Shown here one piece after another: positions 25,938-34,917 of a DNA stretch of 64,000 bases. Position numbers and translations under genes: made by a program. Position 1 is the stretch's first letter. Every line of letters starts with the position of its first letter. The notes under the pieces were generated by a model. The model had not been told where the DNA came from. It searched no databases and saw only the letters and a program-made list of their open reading frames with translations. The DNA comes from Achromobacter aloeverae (GTDB taxonomy: Bacteria > Pseudomonadota > Gammaproteobacteria > Burkholderiales > Burkholderiaceae_B): assembly GCF_004121055.1 (NCBI RefSeq), contig NZ_PYAL01000003.1:496001-560000 (forward strand), in the 5' to 3' direction.

Positions 25938-26834
25938 ATGGCCACCACCACCCGCATGTCCGGCGGGGATTACCTGTGCGTCGCGGCGGTGGTTGTCATC
26001 TGGGGCACGAACTTCGTCGTCATGAAACTGGGGCTGAAGGGCCTCGGCCCTATGCTGCTTGGCGCGCTGCGCTTTGCGGTCGCGTCCCTGCCGTTCCTGA
26101 TCTTCGTGAAACGCCCGGCGCTGCCGTGGCGGTATATCGCCTTGAACGGCATCGTCCAGGGGCTGGGCCAATTTGGCCTGCTGTTCACCGCGCTCAAGTT
26201 CGGCATGCCCGCCGGCATGGCTTCGGTGGTCATGCAGATGCAGGCCATGTTCACCATATTGCTGGCCGGGCCCTTGCTCCACGAGCGCGCCGGCATGCGC
26301 CAATGGGCGGGATTGTTCGTCGCCGCCACCGGCCTGGCCGCCATCGCGATCGCGCGGGGCGAAGGGCCGGGGCAGATGACACTCATCGGTTTCGTGCTGA
26401 CGCTGGGCGCGGCGTTCATGTGGGCCGCCTCGAACATGGTGGTGCGCTACGCCAAGCGGGCCAATCCGTCCTACGACCCGTTCGCGTTCGTCGTCTGGAG
26501 CAGCATGGTGCCCATCGTGCCCTTTTTCGCGCTGGCCGTCATGACGGAGGGCGACGACACGACGTGGCGGATGCTGGAGGCGTTCGGCATCCGGGAGGGA
26601 CTGGCCGTGTTGTACCTGGGCCTGTTCGCGACCTTGCTGGCCTATTCGCTCTGGACGCGCCTGCTGCAGCGTCATGACGCGGGACGGGTATCGCCCTACT
26701 CGCTGCTGGTGCCCATCGTCGGCCTGTGGGCCGGCGCGGTCGCGTTCGACGAAGCGTTGTCGGCCCTGCAGTGGCTGGGTGTCGGTACCATCATGGGCGG
26801 CCTGTTGATCAACCAGTTCAAGCTGCGCGGATAA
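25938..26834 (+). CDS. EamA/DMT-family transporter
   Basis: A 298-residue inner-membrane protein with ten predicted helices in two EamA repeats (about 13-137 and 157-291). The opening VVVIWGTNFVVMKLG and the end of the first half (MASVVMQMQAMFTILLAG) are typical. Such proteins mostly export amino acids or metabolites; resemblance to the O-acetylserine/cysteine exporter EamA is good, but the substrate cannot be read from sequence. The ATG at 25938 has an AGGAG site at about 25923. It stands alone. Confidence 0.9.
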   Translation: MATTTRMSGGDYLCVAAVVVIWGTNFVVMKLGLKGLGPMLLGALRFAVASLPFLIFVKRPALPWRYIALNGIVQGLGQFGLLFTALKFGMPAGMASVVMQMQAMFTILLAGPLLHERAGMRQWAGLFVAATGLAAIAIARGEGPGQMTLIGFVLTLGAAFMWAASNMVVRYAKRANPSYDPFAFVVWSSMVPIVPFFALAVMTEGDDTTWRMLEAFGIREGLAVLYLGLFATLLAYSLWTRLLQRHDAGRVSPYSLLVPIVGLWAGAVAFDEALSALQWLGVGTIMGGLLINQFKLRG

Positions 26835-27022
26835 GCCGGGCTTCCCGCGAGCGCCGTACCGCAGGGCCCCCGCGCCTGGCCTGCCTTTTCCCTTGCTCCG
26901 AATGCGGGATATCCGGGCCGCCCGCCGCTTTGCCGGTTATGGTACGAGATCGCGGGCATGGCCGATGCCAGGTCCGCCATCGATCAACCGCCGGCCGCCA
27001 GGGCCGGCACCGAGAGAGGTAG

Positions 27023-27916
27023 GTGACAGTGACCGACGCTCATCCATACACGCCCCCGAAGGTCTGGACCTGGGTCCAACCCAACGGTGGCAAGTTCGCC
27101 AACATCAACCGGCCCATCGCCGGCCCGACGCACGAGCAGGCCCTGCCGGTCGGACGCCATCCCTTGCAGCTATATTCCCTGGCCACGCCGAATGGGCAGA
27201 AGGTCACCATCCTGTTGGAGGAATTGCTGGCCCTGGGCCACAAGGGCGCGGAATACGATGCCTGGCTGATCAGGATAGGCGAGGGCGAGCAATTCGGCAG
27301 CGGCTTCGTCGACGTCAATCCGAACTCCAAGATTCCCGCCTTGATGGACCGCTCTGGCGCGCAACCGGTGCGGGTGTTCGAATCCGGCTCCATCCTGCTG
27401 TACCTCGCCGAGAAATTCGGCGCCTTCGTGCCGACGACCCAGCCGGACCGCGCGGAAGTGCTGTCATGGTTGTTCTGGCAGATGGGCAGCGCCCCCTACC
27501 TGGGCGGCGGATTCGGGCATTTCTACGCCTATGCGCCCACCAAGATCGAGTACGCGATCGACCGTTTCGCCATGGAGACCAAGCGCCAGCTGGATGTGCT
27601 CGATCGCCGCCTGGCGCAAAGCGAGTACCTGGGCGGGTCGGAATACAGCATTGCGGATATGGCGGTGTTCCCTTGGTACGGCGGCCTGGTGAAGGGATGG
27701 CTGTATGGCGACTCGGCTGAGTTCCTGTCGGCACACGAGTACAGGAACGTGCTGCGCTGGGCGGACGCCATCGCCGCGCGGCCGGCCGTGATCCGCGGCC
27801 GCATGGTCAACCGCACCAGCGGCGATCCCGCCGGCCAACTGCGCGAACGCCACGACGCCGGCGACTTCGAGACGAAGACGCAGGACAAGATCGACGGCCA
27901 GCCGCCTGCCCGCTAG
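27023..27916 (+). CDS. yghU: YghU-type glutathione transferase (disulfide-bond oxidoreductase)
   Basis: A 297-residue nu-class GST. The long N-terminal extension (PPKVWTWVQPNGGKFANINRP) is the hallmark of YghU. The thioredoxin-like domain follows at about residue 47 (LQLYSLATPNGQKVTILLEE) and the all-helical domain from about 140. YghU-type enzymes bind two glutathiones and reduce disulfides or organic peroxides in the cytoplasm. The start is GTG at 27023 after a GAGAGAGGTAG ribosome site; a second GTG two codons on is equally possible. Confidence 0.92.
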   Translation: MTVTDAHPYTPPKVWTWVQPNGGKFANINRPIAGPTHEQALPVGRHPLQLYSLATPNGQKVTILLEELLALGHKGAEYDAWLIRIGEGEQFGSGFVDVNPNSKIPALMDRSGAQPVRVFESGSILLYLAEKFGAFVPTTQPDRAEVLSWLFWQMGSAPYLGGGFGHFYAYAPTKIEYAIDRFAMETKRQLDVLDRRLAQSEYLGGSEYSIADMAVFPWYGGLVKGWLYGDSAEFLSAHEYRNVLRWADAIAARPAVIRGRMVNRTSGDPAGQLRERHDAGDFETKTQDKIDGQPPAR

Positions 27917-27939
27917 CCGGTCCGCTTCTCCGCCGGCTC

Positions 27940-27999
27940 AGTTGCCGGCGCAGTCTCCAGCGCAGTTGCCAGCATAGTTGCCAGCGCAGTTGCCGGCTC
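27940..27999. repeat. Tandem array, 12-bp unit x5
   Basis: Five 12-base units with consensus AGTTGCCAGCGC between the yghU stop and the convergent citrate-synthase-like gene. Confidence 0.9.
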
Positions 28000-28008
28000 A
28001 CCCGTCAA

Positions 28009-29271
28009 CTAGCGCACGCCCGGCCCTGCCTCCGGCATGGGGCCGATGTACCGCCCGCGAGGCCGGATCACCTGCGCCTCGCCCAGCTGCTCCAGGCTGT
28101 GCGCCAGCAAGCCCACGCTGCGCGCGGTGGCGAACAGGCCGAACGCCGCATCGACCGGCAGGCGCAGGTGCGCGACCAGCGCCGCCAGCGCGGCATCGAT
28201 GTTGGGTTGCAGGCCGGTGAGGTCGGCCACCTTGCGGATGAACCGGACGATCACTTCCGGGGGCTCGAACAGGGCCAGCAAGGCCTGCGCGCGCGGGTCG
28301 CCGTCGGGATAGAGATGGTGGCCGAAGCCCGCCAGGGACAGGCCCGTGGAAAGGTAGTGCGCGATGACATGATCTTCGCCCAGGCGTTCCACCTCATCGA
28401 ACAAGGCCTGTACGCGGCCGGAGGCATCGCCGTGCAACGGCGCGGCCAGGGTGGTCAGGCCCGTCAGCAGGCAGGCCGGCAGCGATGCCGCATTGGAAGC
28501 GGCGATGCGCGCCGCGAACGCGGAGCTGGTCAATTCGTGGTCGACCAGCAGGACCATGGCCGTGCGCAGGAGTTCGGCCACCGCGGGGGGCTGCTCCCAC
28601 CCTTGCGCGAAGCGCTGGTGCAAGGGCGCCTTGCCTGGCCTGGCGCCGAAGGCATCCGCGAGCTGGCCGACGAGACCCTGGCATTCGTTGTGCAGTACCC
28701 GGGTCAGCCGCCCGCGCGTGGAGTGCCCCGTGGCGGCGAGCATCGCCAACTTCGTGAATGCGGTGACGCGGGCGGGTACGTCCTTGGGTTGTGCCATGCC
28801 CGTGACGGCGGTCGCGGCACGCGGCGACTTGCTCGCCCGTTCGCCGCCCGCGCTGGCCGTGGGGTGCACTGCGCCTGCCGCGCCTCTTGCCTCGGACATG
28901 ACCGAGGAAAAATCGATGTCCTGCTCCGCGTTCCACAACAACCGGGCCACGTCTTCCACGGTCGCCGTGCGTGACAGCGTCACCGCGTCTTGTCCGCGGT
29001 AGTACAGGCGCTGCCGGATGAAGGTCGACACCGCGGTCGGGATGCTGGGTTCGGAGCCGAACAAGGTATTGGTCGCCAGCGTTTCGTGCTTGCGTCCGGC
29101 CTGCTTGCGCCGGGCCAGGGTGGCGACATCTTCCGCGCGATAGAGACTGCGCCGGGTGTCTTCCGGGTCGGTCATTACCTCCAGCTTGCCGCGGCTGACG
29201 TAGGCGTAGATCGTCTGCGGCCGCACGCCCAGGCGGCTGCATGCCTCGGCCATCGATATCCAGGAAGCCAT
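28009..29271 (-). CDS. Citrate synthase-like enzyme with N-terminal helix-turn-helix
   Basis: A 420-residue fusion. Residues 1-55 are a MerR/excisionase-type helix-turn-helix (MAEACSRLGVRPQTIYAYVS). The rest is a citrate synthase fold with all three catalytic residues: His245 (VDHELTSS), His318 (GFGHHLYPDGDPRA) and Asp359 (PNIDAAL). A linker of about 35 residues rich in Ala, Ser and Gly (130-165) interrupts the small domain. It may condense an acyl-CoA with oxaloacetate, bind DNA in response to such ligands, or both. It is divergent from a hydroxyacid dehydrogenase-SDR-Bug operon. Confidence 0.87.
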   Translation of the reverse strand: MASWISMAEACSRLGVRPQTIYAYVSRGKLEVMTDPEDTRRSLYRAEDVATLARRKQAGRKHETLATNTLFGSEPSIPTAVSTFIRQRLYYRGQDAVTLSRTATVEDVARLLWNAEQDIDFSSVMSEARGAAGAVHPTASAGGERASKSPRAATAVTGMAQPKDVPARVTAFTKLAMLAATGHSTRGRLTRVLHNECQGLVGQLADAFGARPGKAPLHQRFAQGWEQPPAVAELLRTAMVLLVDHELTSSAFAARIAASNAASLPACLLTGLTTLAAPLHGDASGRVQALFDEVERLGEDHVIAHYLSTGLSLAGFGHHLYPDGDPRAQALLALFEPPEVIVRFIRKVADLTGLQPNIDAALAALVAHLRLPVDAAFGLFATARSVGLLAHSLEQLGEAQVIRPRGRYIGPMPEAGPGVR

Positions 29272-29338
29272 GCCAGTCCTAATGACCTAATGAGGGAAAA
29301 AGCAGCCCCCTGCGGGGACGGCCGCTACAAAGTCTTAT

Positions 29339-29361
29339 ATATTGATTTTGTACGTCAATAT
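29339..29361. promoter_or_regulatory. Inverted repeat in the divergent promoter region
   Basis: ATATTGA and TCAATAT, exact complements, flank nine bases. It lies 67 bases before the HTH-citrate synthase start in an AT-rich stretch, a good place for an operator of that protein. Confidence 0.5.
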
Positions 29362-29468
29362 TGCCATAAGAATCAATCCTTAAATACCATGAATGCATTC
29401 TTCCCAAAACGATTCCGAGACTGACGTTGCGGCTCCTGTCCGCGACCCCGATGCAAAGGCGTACCGAT

Positions 29469-30422
29469 ATGAAGCCGCAGGTCCTGCAACTGAACCCCAT
29501 CCTGATTCCCGCGATCAATGAAGAGCTGGCATCGCTGTACCAAATGCACAAGCTGTTCGAGATGAGCGACCCAGCCGCGTTCCTGCGCGAGCACGGAGCG
29601 GCCGTGGGCGCGGTAATCACCGGCGGCCATACGGGGATTTCGCGGGAGATGCTGGCGCAACTGCCGAACCTCAAGGTGGTGGCGGTGAACGGGGTGGGTA
29701 CCGACGCGGTGGATCTCGCGTATTGCCGCGCGCGCGGCCTGCCCGTGACGGCGACCATCGGCGCATTGACGGAAGACGTGGCGGACCTTGCCATCGGCCT
29801 GCTGATCGCTGCCTGCCGCAACCTGTGCGCCGTGGACCGCTTCGTGCGCGACGGCCAGTGGGAACGACAGCCATCGCCTGCCGCGATTCCGCTGGCCCGC
29901 CGCTTCAGCGGGATGCGCGTCGGCATCGTCGGCATGGGCCGCGTGGGCCGCGCCGTCGCCGTGCGCGCGGCAGCCTTCGGGTGTCGGATCCTTTATACCG
30001 ACCTGCGCCGCATGGACGATATCGAGCATGCGTTCGTGCCGGACCTGGTCGACCTGGCGCGGCAGTCGGACGCGCTGGTGCTGTGCGCCGCCGCCGACAA
30101 GGCGGAAGGCATTGTGAACGCCGCCGTGCTGGATGCCCTGGGGCCGCGCGGCTACCTGGTCAACGTGGCCCGCGGCCGCCTGGTGAATGAGACGGACCTG
30201 GCCGCGGCCATCGAAGCGGGCCGCATCGCCGGCGCGGGCCTGGATGTCTTTGTCGACGAGCCGCGCGTGCCTGCCGCGCTGCGCCAGTCCGACCGCACGA
30301 CGCTGCAGGCGCACCGCGCCAGCGCGACGTGGGAGACCCGCGAGGCCATGGCCCGCATGGTCCTGGACAGCGTGGCGCAGGGCCTGGCCGGGCAGCGTCC
30401 CGCCCTCAGCCTGACGACTTGA
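29469..30422 (+). CDS. D-2-hydroxyacid dehydrogenase (NAD-dependent)
   Basis: A 317-residue member of the D-isomer 2-hydroxyacid dehydrogenase family. The NAD-binding motif GIVGMGRVGRAVA lies near residue 155, VNVARGRLVNE near 230 contains the catalytic Arg region, and GLDVFVDEP holds the conserved Asp/Glu. The usual catalytic His is found in LQAHRASAT near residue 285. It reduces 2-oxo acids, probably glyoxylate- or hydroxypyruvate-like. The start at 29469 follows AAGGCG. First gene of an operon with an SDR and a Bug receptor. Confidence 0.9.
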   Translation: MKPQVLQLNPILIPAINEELASLYQMHKLFEMSDPAAFLREHGAAVGAVITGGHTGISREMLAQLPNLKVVAVNGVGTDAVDLAYCRARGLPVTATIGALTEDVADLAIGLLIAACRNLCAVDRFVRDGQWERQPSPAAIPLARRFSGMRVGIVGMGRVGRAVAVRAAAFGCRILYTDLRRMDDIEHAFVPDLVDLARQSDALVLCAAADKAEGIVNAAVLDALGPRGYLVNVARGRLVNETDLAAAIEAGRIAGAGLDVFVDEPRVPAALRQSDRTTLQAHRASATWETREAMARMVLDSVAQGLAGQRPALSLTT

Positions 30423-30464
30423 ACATCCCTCTTCGAACCAACAACGTATTCCAGGAGTGTTGCC

Positions 30465-31229
30465 TTGAACGCCCCCACTTCCAAGAAAATCGCTCTCGTC
30501 ACCGGCGCCGGCAGCGGCGTGGGCCGCCTTACGGCGATCGCGCTATTGAACGACGGCTGGACCGTCGTGCTGGCCGGCCGGCGTCCTGAGCCTTTGCAGG
30601 CGCTGGCGGACGAAGCCGCATCGCGCGGCCAGGCGGCCCTGGCGGTGCCGACCGACGTGACGAGCCCGGACAGCGTGCAGGCGTTGTTCGACCGCATCGA
30701 AAACGAATACGGCCGCCTGGACATGCTGTTCAACAACGCCGGCGTGAACGCGCCGGCGGTGCCGATGGACGAGTTGCCGCTGGAGAAATGGTTCGCCGCG
30801 ATCAACACCAACGTCACGGGCGTGTTCCTGTGTGCCCGTGCGGCCTTCGGCCTGATGCGCCGCCAGTCGCCGCAGGGAGGGCGCATCATCAACAACGGCT
30901 CGATTTCTGCGCACACGCCGCGTCCCTTCACGGCGCCCTATACCGCCAGCAAGCACGCGGTTACCGGCCTGACCAAGGCCTTGTCGCTGGATGGCCGTGC
31001 CTTCAACATCGTGGCCGGCCAGATCGACATCGGCAATGCGCTGACGGAATTGTCCGAACGCATGAAGCGCGGCGTGTTGCAAGCCAATGGCACGACGGCG
31101 CCCGAGCCCATGATGGACGCGCAGCACGTGGCCAACGCCGTCAAGCACATGGCTTCGCTGCCGCTGGACGCGAACGTGCTGAGCATGACGGTCATGGCGA
31201 GCAACATGCCCTTTGTCGGGCGCGGTTGA
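30465..31229 (+). CDS. SDR-family oxidoreductase
   Basis: A 254-residue classical short-chain dehydrogenase. The cofactor motif TGAGSGVG is at residues 14-21, NNAGV near 92, the active Ser in NNGSISAH near 148, and Tyr/Lys in YTASKHAV near 162. The start codon is TTG at 30465, supported by the AGGAG site seven bases upstream and by the fold beginning at once. Its partner dehydrogenase and the Bug receptor suggest import and oxidation of one hydroxy acid. Confidence 0.9.
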   Translation: MNAPTSKKIALVTGAGSGVGRLTAIALLNDGWTVVLAGRRPEPLQALADEAASRGQAALAVPTDVTSPDSVQALFDRIENEYGRLDMLFNNAGVNAPAVPMDELPLEKWFAAINTNVTGVFLCARAAFGLMRRQSPQGGRIINNGSISAHTPRPFTAPYTASKHAVTGLTKALSLDGRAFNIVAGQIDIGNALTELSERMKRGVLQANGTTAPEPMMDAQHVANAVKHMASLPLDANVLSMTVMASNMPFVGRG

Positions 31230-31313
31230 CCGTCGAACCGCGGTGCGGGCTGGATAGTCCCGCCGACGATTCCCATGAGAGTTGAATATCAACCGAGAGG
31301 AAGGAGACAAGAC

Positions 31314-32357
31314 ATGACGACCCGTTCCCTGCAGTTCCGTAGCCCGCGGTCCCGTACCTCGCAGTTTCGTAGTCCCGCATTCCATGCCTTTTCCAAGGCC
31401 TTGGCCGCCGCCACGATAGCCGCCACGCTGGCCGTGGCGCACGGTGCGGCATCGGCCCAAGGCTATCCCGATCATCCCATCCGCGTCATCGTTCCCGCTC
31501 CGCCTGGCGGCGGCATCGACATCATTGCCCGCGTGGTGGGCGAGAAGCTGTCGACCTCGCTGGGACAAGCCGTGATCGTGGACAACCGCCCCGGCGCGTC
31601 GAACAACCTTGGCACGGAGCTGCTGGCCCATGCCAAGCCCGACGGCTACACGATAGGCATCGTCGGCGGCAGCCACAACATCAACAAGTTCCTGTTCAAG
31701 AACCTCGGCTGGGATCCGGAGAAAAGCTTCGAGCCCATCATCTACACCCACGAAATCCCCCTGGTCTTCGCCATCTATCCCAAGATTCCCGCCAAGACCC
31801 TGCCGGAACTGGTGGCCTACATGAAGGCCCATCCGGAGGAGGACAAGGTGGCGACCTCGGGACGCGGAAGCGCCCAGGAGATGGCTGCCGAGATGTTCAA
31901 GATGGCCAGCGGCGTGCCGATGCTGATGATTCCCTACAAGGGATCGTCGGCTGCGCATCCCGACCTGCTGGCGGGTCGCACCATGCTCTACATCGATACG
32001 ATCAGCGCGATCCAGGAGCAGGTGAAGTCCGGCAATGTCCGCGCCGTCGCCGTGTCGTCCCTCAAGCGCGCCAAGGCCTTGCCGGACGTGCCGACCGCCG
32101 ACGAGCAGGGCTACAAGGGCTATGACGCCAACACCAACGGCGGCTTCCTCGCGCCGGCCGGCACGCCCAAGGCCATCGTCGACAAGCTCAATGCCGAGAT
32201 CAACAAGGCCTTGAAGGAGCCCGACGTGCGCGCCAAGCTGGAAGCCGCCGGCATCGTCATCCAGGGCGGGTCGCCGCAGGACTATGCCAGGCTGATCCAC
32301 TCGGACCTGGAGAAGTGGGGCAAGGTGGTCAAGCAGGCGGGCATCCAGCCCGAGTAG
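31314..32357 (+). CDS. Bug-family (TctC) periplasmic solute receptor
   Basis: A 347-residue tripartite tricarboxylate transporter receptor. A long signal peptide (about 48 residues, ending ASA) carries two copies of a QFRSP motif. The mature part starts QGYPDHPIRVIVPAPPGGG, cut here to its opening, and contains the family motif VDNRPGASNNLG. No tctAB membrane genes are nearby, as usual for Bordetella orphan Bugs. It probably feeds the pathway of the two upstream dehydrogenases. Confidence 0.9.
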   Translation: MTTRSLQFRSPRSRTSQFRSPAFHAFSKALAAATIAATLAVAHGAASAQGYPDHPIRVIVPAPPGGGIDIIARVVGEKLSTSLGQAVIVDNRPGASNNLGTELLAHAKPDGYTIGIVGGSHNINKFLFKNLGWDPEKSFEPIIYTHEIPLVFAIYPKIPAKTLPELVAYMKAHPEEDKVATSGRGSAQEMAAEMFKMASGVPMLMIPYKGSSAAHPDLLAGRTMLYIDTISAIQEQVKSGNVRAVAVSSLKRAKALPDVPTADEQGYKGYDANTNGGFLAPAGTPKAIVDKLNAEINKALKEPDVRAKLEAAGIVIQGGSPQDYARLIHSDLEKWGKVVKQAGIQPE

Positions 32358-32699
32358 CGCAACGCGGTGGTCGAGAATCAGGCGTTCGGCGCCGCCTGCG
32401 TGGCGGCGTCGTCGCTTGCATCCACGTCGTTTTCCTGTCGCGCTATTGCGTTATTGCGCGGGCGGTTCAGCCGAGGTGCGCCGATGCCGGAAAAGAATAC
32501 GTATACGAACCGTTGGACGTGTGCATTGGCGCCTGGCATCGTATCCACGGCCGGCGTGAGTGGAGCAATAAGGCGATAAATTGCACGCATGATAGGCGAT
32601 TGGCGCCGCCGTCGATATGTCGCCATCACGAAAGCGCCCGGGTGGTGCATACTTGCGCCTGTGGATCGTTTCTCATCCTGTTTATCAGCCCTGGTCATC
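32358..32699. other. Intergenic region between the Bug and anti-sigma-like genes
   Basis: No gene is supported. A short minus-strand frame (about 32380-32530) has ordinary codon use for some 50 codons but no recognised family. Confidence 0.35.
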
Positions 32700-33137
32700 A
32701 TGCCCGAAGACACGCTGTCCTTGCGACCTGAAGACGACCCGATCGGGCGCGCCATGCAATGGCTGGAAGCCATTGCCGACCGTGAAGACTGGGCGCCGAA
32801 GGCGCGTTTCGGCCTGACGTTGAGCATGGACGAGGCGCTGACCAATATCCTGGCCTATGCGTTCACCCCGATCGGCGGCACGCAGGGCGCACCGTCCATC
32901 GAGCTGACCTATGCGAATGATGGTTGCGAACTGCGGGTGGAGATTGCGGACAACGGTCATGCATTCGATCCCACCAGCCTCGACATTGGCGATGCCGCAC
33001 TGACGCTCGACGAAGCGGAAGTGGGCGGGCATGGGCTGCGCTTGATGCGTCATTACCTGAAATCCTTCCATTATCGGCGCGAGGGCGCGTGGAATCGGTT
33101 GACGCTGGTGCTGGACAGTCCGGCGGGGCTTGCCTGA
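32700..33137 (+). CDS. RsbW-like ATP-binding protein (HATPase anti-sigma type)
   Basis: A 145-residue GHKL ATPase. The N box is in LSMDEALTNILAYAF near residue 45, the G1 box in VEIADNGHAFDP near 85, and G2 in GGHGLRLM near 110. These small HATPase proteins act as anti-sigma or anti-anti-sigma kinases. Their usual partners (a STAS antagonist or PP2C phosphatase) are not adjacent, so it is an orphan here. The ATG at 32700 is the first in frame with similarity; the ribosome site is weak. Confidence 0.82.
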   Translation: MPEDTLSLRPEDDPIGRAMQWLEAIADREDWAPKARFGLTLSMDEALTNILAYAFTPIGGTQGAPSIELTYANDGCELRVEIADNGHAFDPTSLDIGDAALTLDEAEVGGHGLRLMRHYLKSFHYRREGAWNRLTLVLDSPAGLA

Positions 33138-33150
33138 TTTCCCGCGGCCG

Positions 33151-33219
33151 ACAGGACGCCAGCCTCAGGACGCCAGCTCAGTACGCTAGACTCAGGACGC
33201 TAGACTCAGGACGCGCTCG
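33151..33219. repeat. Tandem array, 13-14-bp unit x4-5
   Basis: Units with consensus TCAGGACGCTAGAC. The stop codon of the GCS2-like gene (minus strand, 33192) lies inside one unit, so the array runs into the coding end. Confidence 0.85.
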
Positions 33220-34733
33220 GGGTAGATGGCCGCGAGGCGGCTCTTGGCATCGCCGTGCGCGTCCTGCCATAGCGCCAGCAGGCGGTCGGCGCCGGTGCGC
33301 CGAGTGTCCAGCACGTGGCGCGCATAGGCCAGCCAGCGGCGGTCGGCGTCGTCCTCCAGCCCCGCTTGGGCCACGGCCAGCGTGTCGGCGGCAAGCTGGC
33401 GCGCCAGGTCTTCGTCCAGCGCCGCGTCGATGGCGGTGGCGCGCAAGCCGCGCAGGGTCATCCAGCCGTATTCCCGTACCAGGTCTTCGGCCTGCGCCAG
33501 GTTGCGCAGCAAGCCCAGCTGCATGGCGGACGGCGCCAGCGGCGCCGTTGACGCGATATCGTCGCCGGCCTCGCGGCGCAGTTGCCGGTCCGGGAAAACC
33601 GCTGACGGGGCGCGCCCCTCGATATAGCCATTCACGCCCAGGCGTTCGTACAGCGCCTCGATGCCGCCCGGTTGCCGCCAATGCGCCAGCAGTTCTTCCA
33701 CGGTGCAGTGGCTGTCCAGCCGGTAGCGCCAGCGCGCATCCAGAAAATTGGAGAACTGGGCATATTCGAAGTGAGCGGCCCGCGGGGTCAGCATGACGGG
33801 CTGGCCATTGTCGGCGCGCCGGCCAGGCCACGACGGCGCGCGCAGGAATTGACCCAATGAGGGATCGCCCGCGAGGGTAGCCGTGGTGTCGTGCTTGTAG
33901 TCGACCGCGCTCATCAGCGGCAGCGCGTGGCTGTGCGTATCGCCTTCGAACATCCAGCGGAAATAATCGCCCAGGTCCTCGAAGGGCCGGTCCGGCATGT
34001 GGTGCAGCCGCAGGTCGCTGGCAAAGCGGGCATGGCGGAACATGCGGTCCCACATGGTCAGGCGATTGTCCTTGCGGCCGGTCGGCCGTCCGCATTCCAG
34101 CGGGCTGTTGGCGAACAGCGCGATGAATGCCGGCGCCAGGGCCATGAGGATATTGAGCGCTCGCGCCGCCTCGTGAACGGGCACCGACGTGCAAGGGCTG
34201 TTCTGCGCCTTGGCGTCTATGCCCACGCGATGCAGCCAGCCGCGGTGGCCGACGATGTCGTCGTAGATGGGGCGCGGCACCCGCAGCGCGGCGTAGCGGT
34301 CCGGGTCCAGGGACGCGGCGGGGTGTTCGCCGGCATTCAGGATGGCCGCATCCTCCGCGGCCAACGCCTGTTGCACGTCGCGCAGTTCGGCATAGACCGC
34401 CGTGCCCAGCCTGTCCAGGCCGCCGCGGCCGCCGGCGACGGGGTGCAGGGCGCTTTCAAGCAGGTTGTAGCCGTTGTCCAGGCCGCTCTCGGCCAAGGCG
34501 CCGCATGCGCTGACCACCCGGCCCGCCAGGTTGCCAAGCGTTATCGCTTCGCCGCGGGCCGACCGCAGGCGCCCCAGCGACGCGGGATAGTCCTGGACGG
34601 CATGGCTGGCGCCGCTGCCGCGGCGGACCACCACCATTTCCATTTCGAGTCCAAGTTTCTGTCCTGCCTGCTGTTCAGTCTGCTGTTCAGTCCGCTGTTC
34701 AGTCTTTCGGCCGGGCTTGTCCCGTAACTTCAT
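33192..34733 (-). CDS. Glutamate-cysteine ligase family (GCS2-like) protein
   Basis: About 513 residues. The opening of the catalytic domain is GLEMEMVVV near residue 28, with later segments NGYNLLESALHPV, NSPLECGRPTGRKDNRLTMWDRMF (shown only in part: NSPLECGRPTGRKDN) and EYAQFSNFLDARWRY. These resemble the GCS2/carboxylate-amine ligase group, which joins glutamate to an amine or to cysteine. Whether it makes gamma-glutamylcysteine is not proven. The N-terminus has three in-frame 12-base repeats (TEQQ-TEQQ-TEQ), so the start at 34733 is uncertain. Head-to-head with selU. Confidence 0.75.
   Translation of the reverse strand: MKLRDKPGRKTEQRTEQQTEQQAGQKLGLEMEMVVVRRGSGASHAVQDYPASLGRLRSARGEAITLGNLAGRVVSACGALAESGLDNGYNLLESALHPVAGGRGGLDRLGTAVYAELRDVQQALAAEDAAILNAGEHPAASLDPDRYAALRVPRPIYDDIVGHRGWLHRVGIDAKAQNSPCTSVPVHEAARALNILMALAPAFIALFANSPLECGRPTGRKDNRLTMWDRMFRHARFASDLRLHHMPDRPFEDLGDYFRWMFEGDTHSHALPLMSAVDYKHDTTATLAGDPSLGQFLRAPSWPGRRADNGQPVMLTPRAAHFEYAQFSNFLDARWRYRLDSHCTVEELLAHWRQPGGIEALYERLGVNGYIEGRAPSAVFPDRQLRREAGDDIASTAPLAPSAMQLGLLRNLAQAEDLVREYGWMTLRGLRATAIDAALDEDLARQLAADTLAVAQAGLEDDADRRWLAYARHVLDTRRTGADRLLALWQDAHGDAKSRLAAIYPERVLSLAS
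34669..34704. repeat. Tandem array, 12-bp unit x3, in frame
   Basis: TGCTGTTCAGTC twice and CGCTGTTCAGTC once, coding for repeated Thr-Glu-Gln-Gln at the N-terminus of the GCS2-like protein. Confidence 0.9.
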
Positions 34734-34917
34734 GCATCGCCCCCTGAAAGCCGTTCCCGCTTCCCGCGCGCCGGATGTCGCGCGATCCCAGGGCTTGCGT
34801 ATGTCCATGGCTGGGTTCAGTTCCCTTCCGCGTTAGAATGTGGCCCACACTACTTCCAGCGCAGGTTGTCGCGCGTGCCACGCGCCTGCTCGTCTGTTTT
34901 CCGGGCTTTTTTACCGC

